Shown: positions 33,222 through 41,440, numbered from the stretch's first letter. The stretch: 64,000 nucleotides of DNA from Halorussus salinisoli (GCA_005239435.1 SZNP01000001.1:1240001-1304000), one strand, 5' to 3'. Numbers and translations: made by a program. Notes: a model not told the origin generated them from the letters alone.

Positions 33222-34193
33222 CTACTTCCGGTCGAGCCGCGACAGGCCGTGCCAGATGGCGTCCACCATCCGGTCTTCGCCGTCGCCTTCCGCGTCCTCC
33301 CACCCGCGGGCCAGCGCGTCCTCGACGACCGCGAGGTCGTGATTCTCGAAGTTGTTCATCCCGCGGAACGCTTCGAGCGCGTCGCGCTCCTTCGGACCGA
33401 AATCGGAGTCGGGGACGCTCGCGGTTTCACCGCTCGTTTCCGAGGCGCGTTGCGCCTCGCTCTCCTCGTAGAACCCGAGATCCGCGAGCGTCGCCGTGAC
33501 CTCCGCCGCGGTCTCGCCCGAGAGTTCCCGTACCTCGTCGGGTTCCTCGCGTTCGAGCAGGGTCACGTCGTAGATTTTGAACACCCGTTCGAGTTCGTCG
33601 ATGGGTGCCTCGTGGTCGTCCACGCGCACGTCTATCCAGTGGTCGTTCTTGCCGTCGTAACCGCCCTCGGGCTTGACGACGTAGAGTGCCGCGCTCTGCT
33701 CGCCGCGCTTGTCGCCGCCCGCCTCGTTGCCCGCGTGAAGTGCCGCGACGAGTTTCTCGGGGAGGCCGCCCTCGGTCTCCTCGTACGCGTCTTCCATCGC
33801 GTCCAAGGTGTCCTCGTTTTCGAGGATGTTGCCCTGCACGGTGTAGGTCTCGCCCTGCCGGTCGTCGGCGAACTCGAAGCACTCCGCGCCCGTGAACCCG
33901 GCGACGGAGCCGTCCTGCCCGACGACGCCGACCTGTCGCTGGGCGGCTTCGGGGTCGTCGTCGGTCAGTGACGCGACGACTTCCTCGGCCGACTCGCCTT
34001 CGCGCAGGCGGTCGAGACCGTCCGGGCCGTAGGCGACGTTGGCGAAACTCTGCGTGGCGATAGCTCCGGCGTCGGCGCTGGCGAACGGGACGACGGAGCC
34101 GACGCTGACGAACTTCGACTGGACCGCCACGCCGACCGCTTCGGTGTCCGGGTCGTGCGCGACGATGGAGAACGTCGATGGTCGCGGTTCCAT
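33222..34193 (-). CDS. DUF1028-family protein
   Basis: A 323-residue protein from the ATG of MEPRPSTFSIVAHDPDTEAVGVAVQSK. That opening, with VGSVVPFASADAGAIATQSFAN, is the conserved Ntn-hydrolase-like start of DUF1028. GETYTVQGNILENEDTLDAM and GGDKRGEQSAALYVVKPEGGY follow. The C-terminal 100 residues are an added helical region (TAAEVTATLADLGFYE, GPKERDALEAFRGMNNFENHD) that resembles a peptidoglycan-binding-like extension in some homologues. The biochemical role is not established; amidase activity is a guess from fold. Confidence 0.88.
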   Translation of the reverse strand: MEPRPSTFSIVAHDPDTEAVGVAVQSKFVSVGSVVPFASADAGAIATQSFANVAYGPDGLDRLREGESAEEVVASLTDDDPEAAQRQVGVVGQDGSVAGFTGAECFEFADDRQGETYTVQGNILENEDTLDAMEDAYEETEGGLPEKLVAALHAGNEAGGDKRGEQSAALYVVKPEGGYDGKNDHWIDVRVDDHEAPIDELERVFKIYDVTLLEREEPDEVRELSGETAAEVTATLADLGFYEESEAQRASETSGETASVPDSDFGPKERDALEAFRGMNNFENHDLAVVEDALARGWEDAEGDGEDRMVDAIWHGLSRLDRK

Positions 34194-34239
34194 GTCCGAC
34201 TCGTCGGAATCGAGGGCGAAAAGCGTTCGCCCGGCGGCG

Positions 34240-34780
34240 TCAGTCTCCGGTTTCACCTCCGGAAGACGGGCGCTTTCGCGCCGTCAGGGGCTGGCGCTTC
34301 GCCAGTTCGCAGTCGAAGGCCGGATGCTCTGCGAGGTGGTGGACCAGCATGTGTCGCCGACCGCCGGTCAGTCCGGTTCGCTCGACGTCAGCGGCGGTGA
34401 ACTCCCCGGGCAGTCGGTCGTAGAGTCGCCGGAGTTCGGCGAAGCTCTCGAACACCTTCCGGTGGCCCGCCGACTCCGCGCGCCTGCGGGAGACGACGTA
34501 ACTACCGTCCTCGCGGTGGCTGCCGACGGTGCGCACGAACTCCCGCCGCTCGGTCAGCGCCTCGCCGAGCGCCTGCCGTAGCTGGTCGGCCTCGGCTCTG
34601 GTGAGCTCGTGGGTCTCGCCCGCGACGGTTACTACGACCGTCTCGTCGGGGTTGGTACGCTCCGGGTCGGAACGGTCCGGTTCAGAACAGCGGTCAGACT
34701 CCGCACGGAATTTCTCGACCAGCCGCCGACTGGCGACTTACTCTATCCTCGGACGCCTCGGTGAGGCCGTGGCTCGACAT
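34240..34780 (-). pseudogene. DUF7528-like gene, apparently frameshifted near its start
   Basis: The conserved-looking frame runs from 34737 to the stop at 34240: ETVVVTVAGETHELTRAEAD, LRQALGEALTERREF, then SYVVSRRRAESAGHRKVFESF and VERTGLTGGRRHMLVHHLAEHPAFD. It ends with ARKRPSSGGETGD. No ATG, GTG or TTG exists between its upstream stop (34738-34740) and the internal GTG at 34536, which lies in the middle of the conserved text. An ATG at 34780 (MSSHGLTEASEDR) is in another frame 43 bases before. One inserted or two deleted bases would join them. It could be a recent mutation or a sequencing error. The function is unknown. Confidence 0.6.
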
Positions 34781-34835
34781 AGCGTGACAGTGTAGTGCGA
34801 GCGGGGTGATAAATGTCCGGAACGGTCCGAGCGAC

Positions 34836-35087
34836 TCACCGCTTCGCCGCGATGAGCGCCGCCACCACCACGTTGTAGACCACCAGACCGGCTAGTACCG
34901 CCCCGGCTGATAGCCCGACGAACGTCGCGCCGACGACCACGCCGTCTCCGAGGTCGCGCGCGGCCAGCACCGTCACCGCCGACAGCGCCACCATGAGCAG
35001 TCCGAGCGGGACGCCGTACTCGTGCCAGTAGTCGTCGGCGACCGGTACGCGAAACGCGAGGGGTCGGCGTTTCCCACCCTCTTCCAT
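34836..35087 (-). CDS. Small two-helix membrane protein
   Basis: An 83-residue protein. After a charged N-terminus (MEEGGKRRPLAFRVPVADDYWHEYG), two membrane helices follow (VPLGLLMVALSAVTVLAARD and a longer one through FVGLSAGAVLAGLVVYNVVVAAL). The ATG at 35087 has a TATA box 23-33 bases upstream, giving a leaderless transcript. The function is unknown. Confidence 0.72.
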   Translation of the reverse strand: MEEGGKRRPLAFRVPVADDYWHEYGVPLGLLMVALSAVTVLAARDLGDGVVVGATFVGLSAGAVLAGLVVYNVVVAALIAAKR

Positions 35088-35109
35088 GCGCTATTTTAGG
35101 TCGCTTTTC

Positions 35110-35120
35110 AGTATAAGCTT
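35110..35120 (-). promoter_or_regulatory. Promoter element AAGCTTATACT (copy 1)
   Basis: On the minus strand AAGCTTATACT starts 33 bases upstream of the ATG at 35087. The identical 11-mer stands at exactly the same distance from glyA at 38817-38827. Confidence 0.6.
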
Positions 35121-35242
35121 TGAGGTGAACTCCGGGTCGCTCTCCGCAGCGTTCGCTGGCGCGAGTCTCCTGTCGTGGCGTTCCGTGTGCGAGCGTCTCC
35201 GAGTCCGCGAGCATTTTGTGTCCCGCGGCCGAAGTGACCGAC

Positions 35243-35986
35243 ATGAAGGTTCGCGGCCAGCGCGAGTGCAAGGACTGCGGCGCGCGGTGGTCCTACTACG
35301 AGACCGGAAGCGTCGAGTGCCCCGACTGCGGCAGTCTCCGGAGCGTCGGCGTGGACGCCGAGCGCAGGCTTCACACCGACGGTCCGGCCGAATTCGACCT
35401 GACCGAGGTCCGGGAAGCCGTGGACGCCCGCCCGCTTCGGGAAGTCGCCGACCGCGCGGGCGAGACCGCTCGCGAGTACGTCCGCAAGCGCGGGTTTGTC
35501 CGCGGCGGCGACCTCCAACCGCTGGACGACACCTACCTCGCGGCCCAGGAACTCCGCCACGCCGCCGACGTGGTACGCCGCGGACTGGACTTGAGCGACG
35601 ACGAGGAGTGGTACTTCCTCGCGCTCCTCCGCGGCGCGGACGCCCCCGACGACGAGACCGATCAGCGTCCCGCGCCCGACGAGGTTCCGAAGTCCATGCA
35701 CCCGATTCGGGGCTTGGCCTACGCCGACGCAGTGGACGAGTACCGCCGCGAAATGGCCGACTGGGCCGACGAACGGGACTCCTCGGCTCTCGGCGATAGC
35801 GCTCGGGACGCGCTCGAAACACTCGACGAACACGTCAAGCGCGTGCAGGCGCTCGACGGCGACGTGGACGCCGACACCGCCGAACTGCTCGTGGCGGCCG
35901 CCCGCGACGTGAGCCGATTCCTCCGCGAGGACGACGCCGACGCGCTGGCGAGCGCGCGCGATCGATTCGACCGACTCGCGGCCTGA
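35243..35986 (+). CDS. Zinc-ribbon protein (DUF7117-like)
   Basis: A 247-residue protein. MKVRGQRECKDCGARWSYYETGSVECPDCGS gives two CxxC pairs, a TFIIB-like zinc ribbon. The remaining 215 residues are helical and acidic, with DDTYLAAQELRHAADVVRRGL and a last helix pair (ELLVAAARDVSRFLREDD, ALASARDRFDRLAA). I recall this as haloarchaeal DUF7117, function unknown. It is divergent from the two-helix membrane gene. Confidence 0.75.
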   Translation: MKVRGQRECKDCGARWSYYETGSVECPDCGSLRSVGVDAERRLHTDGPAEFDLTEVREAVDARPLREVADRAGETAREYVRKRGFVRGGDLQPLDDTYLAAQELRHAADVVRRGLDLSDDEEWYFLALLRGADAPDDETDQRPAPDEVPKSMHPIRGLAYADAVDEYRREMADWADERDSSALGDSARDALETLDEHVKRVQALDGDVDADTAELLVAAARDVSRFLREDDADALASARDRFDRLAA

Positions 35987-36034
35987 ACGTCTCCGCGGGC
36001 AACGCTTTTGTCACTTGCTAACTTGCCTCTAGGC

Positions 36035-36430
36035 ATGGCGACCAAAGCAACCTCACGGTTGCGTCAGGCAGTCAAACTCGCGGTCGTCCTGCTCGTCGTC
36101 GCCCCGGTACTCGTCCAGTGGGGGTTCGTCGGCGCGGACTTCGCGTCGGCGGCCGACCTCGTTCCGAGCGTCGACGCCGCGCTGCTCGTCCGGTTGGGCG
36201 GACTTGCCGTCCTGTCGGTCGTCGTCGCGCTCCTCGTCGGGCAGAAGCGACGGTCGCGCGGCCAGCGGTCGTCGGCCGACGCTCCCGAAGAGGCCGAGGA
36301 CCGACGAGTCGAGGGAAGCGGCGAGACCTACGCGCCGTACGCGTACAACAATCAGCAGAAAGCGAGGCGGGAGGGCGAGCGCATCCGGGAGCGGGCCGAA
36401 GATATCGTGGACGCCGACAGACGCCGGTAG
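36035..36430 (+). CDS. Small membrane protein with charged C-terminal tail
   Basis: A 131-residue protein with two membrane segments (LAVVLLVVAPVLVQWGFVGA and LLVRLGGLAVLSVVVALLVG), then a hydrophilic tail with YAPYAYNNQQKARREGERIRERAEDI. The tail looks helical and may bind a cytoplasmic partner. It follows the zinc-ribbon gene by 48 bases on the same strand, so the two may be co-transcribed. The function is unknown. Confidence 0.75.
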   Translation: MATKATSRLRQAVKLAVVLLVVAPVLVQWGFVGADFASAADLVPSVDAALLVRLGGLAVLSVVVALLVGQKRRSRGQRSSADAPEEAEDRRVEGSGETYAPYAYNNQQKARREGERIRERAEDIVDADRRR

Positions 36431-36442
36431 CGTCGAGCGACC

Positions 36443-37336
36443 TCAGGGGAGGTCTACGTCCACGCCTTCCTGACGTCCGGCGGCCTTGACGGCGTTGTAG
36501 AGGAGCATCGCGCGGGTCATGGGGCCGACGCCGCCGGGGACCGGCGTGATGGCGCTCGCCTTCTCCTTCGCGCTCTCGAAGTCCACGTCGCCGACGAGTT
36601 CGTAGCCCTTGTCGTTGTCGGCGTCCACTCGGTTGACGCCCACGTCGACGACCGTCGTGCCCTCCGAGAGCATCGACCCGTCGACGAGTTCGGGGACGCC
36701 GCAGGCCGCGACGACCACGTCGGCCTGTCGGGTCTTCGCCGCGAGGTCGTCCGTTCGGGAGTGACACACCGTCACGGTCGCGTTGCCGTCGTCTGCCTTC
36801 TGCATCAGGAGGTTGGCCAGTGGCTTGCCGACGATGTTCGACCGGCCGACGATGGTCACGTCGGCACCTTCGGTCTCGACGCCCGCCGACTCCAGTAGCT
36901 TCAGAACGCCGTGCGGCGTACAGGGCCGGTAGCGAGCGTGACCCGCGACGAGACGGCCGACGTTCTCGGGGTGGAAGCCGTCCACGTCCTTCTCGGGGTC
37001 GATCGCGCGGAGAACCTCCCGTTCGTCTACGTGGTCCGGGACGGGCATCTGGACGAGGATGCCGTGGACCTCGGGGTCGTCGTTCAGGTCCGCGATGGTG
37101 TCGTGGAGGTCCGACTCGGGAGCCTCGGGGTCCAACTCGACGTGAATTCCCTCGATGCCGACTTCCTCACAGTCGCGCTGTTTCATCGAGACGTAGGTCT
37201 CGCTGGCGGGGTCGTCGCTCATCAACACCGTGGCGAGGCCGACCTCGACGCCCGCGTCGGCCAGCGCCTCGATGCTGTCCTGCAGGTCGGCGCGAATCTC
37301 CTCGGCGACGGCGTCGCCGTCGATTACCTCTGTCAT
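36443..37336 (-). CDS. folD: Methylenetetrahydrofolate dehydrogenase/cyclohydrolase FolD
   Basis: A 297-residue bifunctional enzyme, normal length. It oxidises methylene-THF and hydrolyses methenyl-THF to formyl-THF in cytosolic one-carbon metabolism. Signatures: VLMSDDPASETYVSMKQRDCEEVGI (catalytic Tyr and Lys), ILVQMPVPDHVDEREVLRAIDPEKDVDGFHPEN, PCTPHGVLKLLE, VTIVGRSNIVGKPLANLLM and ITPVPGGVGPMTRAML. The next gene on the strand is glyA, 210 bases upstream, and the two are functionally linked. Confidence 0.97.
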   Translation of the reverse strand: MTEVIDGDAVAEEIRADLQDSIEALADAGVEVGLATVLMSDDPASETYVSMKQRDCEEVGIEGIHVELDPEAPESDLHDTIADLNDDPEVHGILVQMPVPDHVDEREVLRAIDPEKDVDGFHPENVGRLVAGHARYRPCTPHGVLKLLESAGVETEGADVTIVGRSNIVGKPLANLLMQKADDGNATVTVCHSRTDDLAAKTRQADVVVAACGVPELVDGSMLSEGTTVVDVGVNRVDADNDKGYELVGDVDFESAKEKASAITPVPGGVGPMTRAMLLYNAVKAAGRQEGVDVDLP

Positions 37337-37546
37337 CGTTCGAAGGAGGAACGCCGAACCCCTTCAACCCTCGGGTTCGTGCGTATTTCCTCTCGTTCTC
37401 GCACCGTTTGATACACGTACTTGCATCGAACTGGCTCGTACCGACGCTGTCCGGACTCTCCAGTCTGATAGTCTCGACCGGAAGTGAGATAAGAAAAGAT
37501 ACGATAACTGCGTTAATTTCCGATTACGGGGCCAGCGAAGTTCGGT

Positions 37547-38794
37547 CTACTCGTACAGGGGGTTCGCCTCGCAGAGTTCCTGCACGTCCTCGGCGACTTC
37601 GGCCTTCACGTCCTCGTCGTCCACGTTGTTCACGACGCGAGCGATGAGGTCGCCGACGTACCGGCAGTCCTCCTCGTCGAAGCCGCGAGTCGTGAGCGCG
37701 GGCGTTCCCGCTCGGATGCCCGACGTGACGAACGGCGAGCGAGTCTCGCCGGGCACGGTGTTGGCGTTCAGGACGATGCCGACGTCTTCGAGGGCCTCCT
37801 CGGCGTCCTTCCCGGTCACGTCCTCGTGGGACTCTCGGAGGTCCACCAGCACGAGGTGGGTGTCGGTACCGCCCGAGACGAGACTGAAGCCGTTCTCCTG
37901 TAGGCTCTCGCCGAGCGCTTCTGCGTTCGCGGCGGTCTGAGCCGCGTACTCCTCGAACTCCGGTTCGAGCGCCTCGCCGAACCCGACCGCCTTTCCGGCG
38001 ATGTTGTGCATCAGGGGACCGCCCTGCATCCCGGGAATCACGGCCGAGTCGATGTCGTCGGCGTACTCCTCGTCGCAGAGGACTATCCCGCCGCGCCCCG
38101 CACGGATGGTCTTGTGGGTCGAACCGGTCACGAAGTCGGCGACGCCGACCGGCGAGGGGTGCTCGCCCGCGGCGACGAGTCCCGTGATGTGCGCCATGTC
38201 CGCGAGGTGGTAGGCGTCCACCGCGTCGGCGGCCTCCTGAATCGTCTCCCACTCGACCTCGCGGGGATACGCCGAGTAGCCCGAGACGACGATGTCGGGG
38301 TCGAACTCCTCGGCGTGGTCGCGCAGGGCCTCGTAGTCTAGATACCCCGTCTCGGGGTCGACCTCGTACTGCTCGACGTCGTACAACTGCCCGGTGAAGT
38401 TGGCGTGGTGGCCGTGGCTGAGGTGGCCACCGTGGGTCAGGTCGAGCGACAGAATCTTGTCGCCGGGTTCGAGCATGGCGAAGTAGACCGCCATGTTGGC
38501 CTGCGTGCCCGAGTGAGGCTGGACGTTGACGTGTTCGGCCCCCCAGAGTTCCTTCGCGCGCTCGATGGCCAACTCCTCGACCGTATCGACGTGTTCGCAC
38601 CCGCCGTAGTAGCGCGACCCGGGGTACCCTTCGGCGTACTTGTTAGTGAAGACGCTCCCCTGGGCCTCTAACACGGCCTCGCTGACGTGGTTCTCGCTCG
38701 CAATCATCGCCAACGTGTCGCGCTGGCGGTCTACCTCGGCTTCGAGGGCATCTGCGACCTTCGGGTCTACATCACGAACGCGGTCGTACTTCAT
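37547..38794 (-). CDS. glyA: Serine hydroxymethyltransferase GlyA
   Basis: A 415-residue PLP enzyme starting MKYDRVRDVDPKVAD. It converts serine and tetrahydrofolate to glycine and methylene-THF. Visible: LAMIASENHVSEAVLEAQGS, NKYAEGYPGSRYYGGCE, VQPHSGTQANMAVYFA, HLADMAHITGLVAAG, DFVTGSTHKTIRAGRGG with the Schiff-base Lys, and RAGTPALTTRGF. Its product feeds FolD encoded just downstream. The TATA element AAGCTTATACT gives a leaderless message. Confidence 0.97.
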   Translation of the reverse strand: MKYDRVRDVDPKVADALEAEVDRQRDTLAMIASENHVSEAVLEAQGSVFTNKYAEGYPGSRYYGGCEHVDTVEELAIERAKELWGAEHVNVQPHSGTQANMAVYFAMLEPGDKILSLDLTHGGHLSHGHHANFTGQLYDVEQYEVDPETGYLDYEALRDHAEEFDPDIVVSGYSAYPREVEWETIQEAADAVDAYHLADMAHITGLVAAGEHPSPVGVADFVTGSTHKTIRAGRGGIVLCDEEYADDIDSAVIPGMQGGPLMHNIAGKAVGFGEALEPEFEEYAAQTAANAEALGESLQENGFSLVSGGTDTHLVLVDLRESHEDVTGKDAEEALEDVGIVLNANTVPGETRSPFVTSGIRAGTPALTTRGFDEEDCRYVGDLIARVVNNVDDEDVKAEVAEDVQELCEANPLYE

Positions 38795-38816
38795 ACCAAA
38801 AATCGGTGCGTCCCGG

Positions 38817-38827
38817 AGTATAAGCTT
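38817..38827 (-). promoter_or_regulatory. Promoter element AAGCTTATACT (copy 2, glyA)
   Basis: The minus-strand 11-mer begins 33 bases before the glyA ATG, identical in sequence and spacing to the element of the 35087 gene. Confidence 0.6.
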
Positions 38828-38855
38828 ACCTTTCGAGGGGACGACCCCGGGCGAC

Positions 38856-38892
38856 AAAAATATAAAGACCGGGTGAGACACGTTGTACAACG
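38856..38892 (+). promoter_or_regulatory. Promoter and palindromic operator of the CHAT gene
   Basis: AAAAATATAAAG (38856-38867) is a strong TATA box predicting a start near 38888. CGTTGTACAACG (38881-38892) is a perfect 12-base palindrome covering that position, 5 bases before the ATG. Its core GTTGTACAAC recurs with one change at the partner gene start. Confidence 0.65.
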
Positions 38893-38897
38893 CCGAC

Positions 38898-40997
38898 ATG
38901 ATAGAGTGGGAGGAGACTGACGCCGGGTTGCGGGTGTTCGACCGCACGAAGACGGAGGTGTCTATCGAAACCGACGCGTGGGAAGCGGTCGACGCGGGTT
39001 ACGACATCGAACGCCCGCTTGACGAGACGGTGTCGGGCTACGTGTCCGAGATCGGTTTGCCACCGGCCCTGGTGAAGGCTACCGGACTCGACTCCGGGGA
39101 AGAGTACAAGCACGGCGGTGACGCCGACTCGCTCGACCTTCCCGACGGCGACTACCTACTCAACGTCAGTCTCAACGTGAAGACGTACCTCCGGTTCTCC
39201 GGCGCTGTGACGATTTCGAAGACCGACGACTACAACGAACTCCACGTCTCCTTTCCCGAACCGACGCTCGTGACGTTCGGGTTCCGAAGCCATCACGAAG
39301 AACCTGTGGACACAGTCACCGTCCCGCCGACGCCCGAAGGCGTGGCGACGGCGGTCACGAACCTCTCGTCGTCCCACAAGGTCACGGGTCCTGACCGGTC
39401 GTATCCGACGCTTCGGGGCCACCCACCGCGCCTCGAACTCGGCGAGGAGACCGACATTCCCGACCCGGTCCGGGAGGAGCGTTTCGACGTGGGTATCGAA
39501 CTGGTCGTCCCCGATAGCTTCGAGTACGCGTTCGTCGCGGCCCCGCTCGCCTACTACCTGCAGGCTGAGATGCGGGTTGAAGACCGGCGGTCGCCCGTGT
39601 TACGCGCTCCCGAATCGGGAGTCGAGTACCGGTTCACCCCGCTTCCGGGGTTCCAGCACGAAGTCACTGACGTGCTCTGCCGGGTGTTCTTCCTCGACTG
39701 CCTCGTCCGAAATGCGGGCGAGTACAGCTGGGACCTGACCGAACTCTCGATGCTGGACGCGGTCGGTATCGACGCCGAAGCCACCTACGAGGCGACCCCG
39801 GCCGAACAACTGGCGACGTATCTCGATGCGCCCTACGAACGCATCGACGACGAGTTGCCGGAGTGGCACTTCGCCATGCACATCAGCCCCCGCGCAGACA
39901 ACGCCACGTCGCTTCCGTACTTCCTCGATACCCTCAGCCTCGTCTACCTCCCCGAGTCGACCGACTTGGAGAAAGACGAACTGCTAAACAAGTCTATCGA
40001 CGACTTCTATCGCGCGGCCCCTCCGGAGAGGCAACCGCCGAAGCCCACTACCGGGATGGCCCGAAGAGGCCCCGGTCCGGTGAAGTCAGTCGACAGGCGC
40101 GACCCCGTCCTCTACGAGGGGCAGGTCAACGGGTGGCTCGCCGACGGCGTACCGATAGACGTGTTCAAAGCCATTCCCGAGGCCTACGAAAACCGCTTCA
40201 AATACCTCGACGAGGGCGGCGACATCGACGTGACGGTCATCCTCAACGACGAGGAGATGGTGGGCGAACACGAGACTGTCGCCGACATCTACGAGGAACG
40301 CGCGAAGCATCTCCCCATCGAGGTGACGGTCCACGAACACCTCTCGAAAGCCGAACTCGCCGAGGTGTTCGAGTCGCCACACGACTTCGTCCACTACATC
40401 GGCCACTGCGAGAAAGACGGCCTTCGGTGCCGCGACGGGAATCTCTCGGTCTCGGACATCGAGGAGAGCAACGTCCAGACGTTCTTCCTGAACGCGTGCG
40501 GTTCGTACTACGAGGGCAGGGATCTAGTGACGAAAGGAAGCGTCGCGGGCGCGGTGACGTTCACGAAAGTTCTGAACAAGCAGGCCGCGAAGGTCGGTGT
40601 GGCGTTCTCCCGGTTGCTCATCAACGGCTACGACATCGCCCACGCTATCCAACTCGCCCGCCGTCGCATCATGATGGGGAAAGACTACGCGGTGGTCGGC
40701 GACGGAACTCACCAGTTGACCCAGTGCGACAATCGGTATCCGGCCATCGCAACCCTCGAAGAGAGCGGCGACCGGTACGAAGTCGAATACAAGACACTCT
40801 CGATGCCGAACGTCGGCGGGATATTTCAGGTGTATCGAGATGGAGACGAGAAACCTCGACTTCACGGAACCGAGTCGACGTTCGTGCTCGACCGGTCGGA
40901 ACTTCTTCCCTTCTTAGAACGCGCGAAAACGCCGTTCGTGTACGACGGCGATTTGTTCTGGTCGGAGGAACTCTCCGACCAAATCAGAAGCTCTTAG
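38898..40997 (+). CDS. CHAT-domain (caspase-like) protease with long N-terminal region
   Basis: A 699-residue soluble acidic protein; an upstream TTG lies before the predicted transcript start, so the ATG of MIEWEETDAGLRVFD is used. Residues 1-330 are a beta-rich region of unknown type (SYPTLRGHPPRLELGEET, VPDSFEYAFVAAPLAYYLQ, EWHFAMHISPRADN). The C-terminal half contains a CHAT fold: FVHYIGHCEKDGLRCRDGNL with His near 503, VQTFFLNACGSYYEG with Cys near 534, then GSVAGAVTFTKVLNKQAAKV, VAFSRLLINGYDIAHAIQLAR. CHAT proteases cleave specific partners, often in defence or cell-death systems. No TPR or gasdermin is adjacent. The gene ends overlapping a 44-residue convergent ORF by 3 bases. Confidence 0.8.
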   Translation: MIEWEETDAGLRVFDRTKTEVSIETDAWEAVDAGYDIERPLDETVSGYVSEIGLPPALVKATGLDSGEEYKHGGDADSLDLPDGDYLLNVSLNVKTYLRFSGAVTISKTDDYNELHVSFPEPTLVTFGFRSHHEEPVDTVTVPPTPEGVATAVTNLSSSHKVTGPDRSYPTLRGHPPRLELGEETDIPDPVREERFDVGIELVVPDSFEYAFVAAPLAYYLQAEMRVEDRRSPVLRAPESGVEYRFTPLPGFQHEVTDVLCRVFFLDCLVRNAGEYSWDLTELSMLDAVGIDAEATYEATPAEQLATYLDAPYERIDDELPEWHFAMHISPRADNATSLPYFLDTLSLVYLPESTDLEKDELLNKSIDDFYRAAPPERQPPKPTTGMARRGPGPVKSVDRRDPVLYEGQVNGWLADGVPIDVFKAIPEAYENRFKYLDEGGDIDVTVILNDEEMVGEHETVADIYEERAKHLPIEVTVHEHLSKAELAEVFESPHDFVHYIGHCEKDGLRCRDGNLSVSDIEESNVQTFFLNACGSYYEGRDLVTKGSVAGAVTFTKVLNKQAAKVGVAFSRLLINGYDIAHAIQLARRRIMMGKDYAVVGDGTHQLTQCDNRYPAIATLEESGDRYEVEYKTLSMPNVGGIFQVYRDGDEKPRLHGTESTFVLDRSELLPFLERAKTPFVYDGDLFWSEELSDQIRSS

Positions 40998-41128
40998 GGA
41001 CCGCTGGTCGCGCCAGCCGCTTCCTGCATACTGAGTTCCCAGAAAACCGAGGTACCGAACATCATCACGTACGCTGCGTCCATCGCTCGCGGGTTGTCAA
41101 CGAACCACTGTCGAATTTTGCCTTGCAT
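40994..41128 (-). CDS. 44-residue small protein (DUF7503-like), convergent with CHAT gene
   Basis: Reads MQGKIRQWFVDNPRAMDAAY, then a short hydrophobic stretch (VMMFGTSVFWELS) and MQEAAGATSGP at the end. The pattern of a Asn-Pro-Arg turn, one hydrophobic helix and a terminal Gly-Pro recalls the tiny haloarchaeal proteins I know as DUF7503; this is unverified. A TATA-like AATAAAG (41158-41164) and a palindrome (41139-41152) precede the start. It overlaps the end of the CHAT gene on the other strand. It could be an antidote, inhibitor or substrate of the protease; this is inference. Confidence 0.6.
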   Translation of the reverse strand: MQGKIRQWFVDNPRAMDAAYVMMFGTSVFWELSMQEAAGATSGP

Positions 41129-41138
41129 GGCGTGTTTC

Positions 41139-41152
41139 GTGTTATACAACAC
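41139..41152 (-). promoter_or_regulatory. Palindrome at the start of the 44-residue gene
   Basis: GTGTTATACAACAC has perfect GTGTT/AACAC arms around ATAC. On the minus strand the core is GTTGTATAAC, one base different from GTTGTACAAC upstream of the CHAT gene. It sits 11 bases before the ATG. Confidence 0.5.
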
Positions 41153-41408
41153 CACCTCTTTATTGTTTCGTATCTTTCATACGCCAGTATACGGAGAATA
41201 ACACAGGAAACGCGTCATTAATCCTACCTCCTTCCATCTCGAATCCGGAATAAGGCTCACTAATCGCCGCTCCGTCTTCCGATTTCTCCTCGAGCTATTA
41301 ATTAGAGTGCGAGTACCCGTGGAACCCAAAACCGATTTCGGTCTTCGATTAGAATTGTATAACTGACCACCACGTCTTCCCGGATAATCCGTGATTTCCC
41401 CCCGTTAC

Positions 41409-41440
41409 TAACGTTAAAATTAAGTAGGGGTAAAACGTTT
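41409..41440 (+). promoter_or_regulatory. Promoter with two AACGTT palindromes, TbsP-like gene
   Basis: The TATA box GTTAAAATTAAG (41413-41424) is flanked by TAACGTTA (41409-41416) and AAACGTTT (41433-41440), two perfect 8-base palindromes 24 bases apart. They are well placed for autoregulation by the encoded regulator. The ATG at 41449 follows a few bases after the predicted start. Confidence 0.5.

Noticed and set aside
33192-33971. Plus-strand 259-codon ORF antisense to DUF1028, with a TATAAATAC stretch near 33173
   Set aside because: Composition is that of a complementary-strand shadow of the DUF1028 gene; the AT-rich stretch is as likely a terminator.
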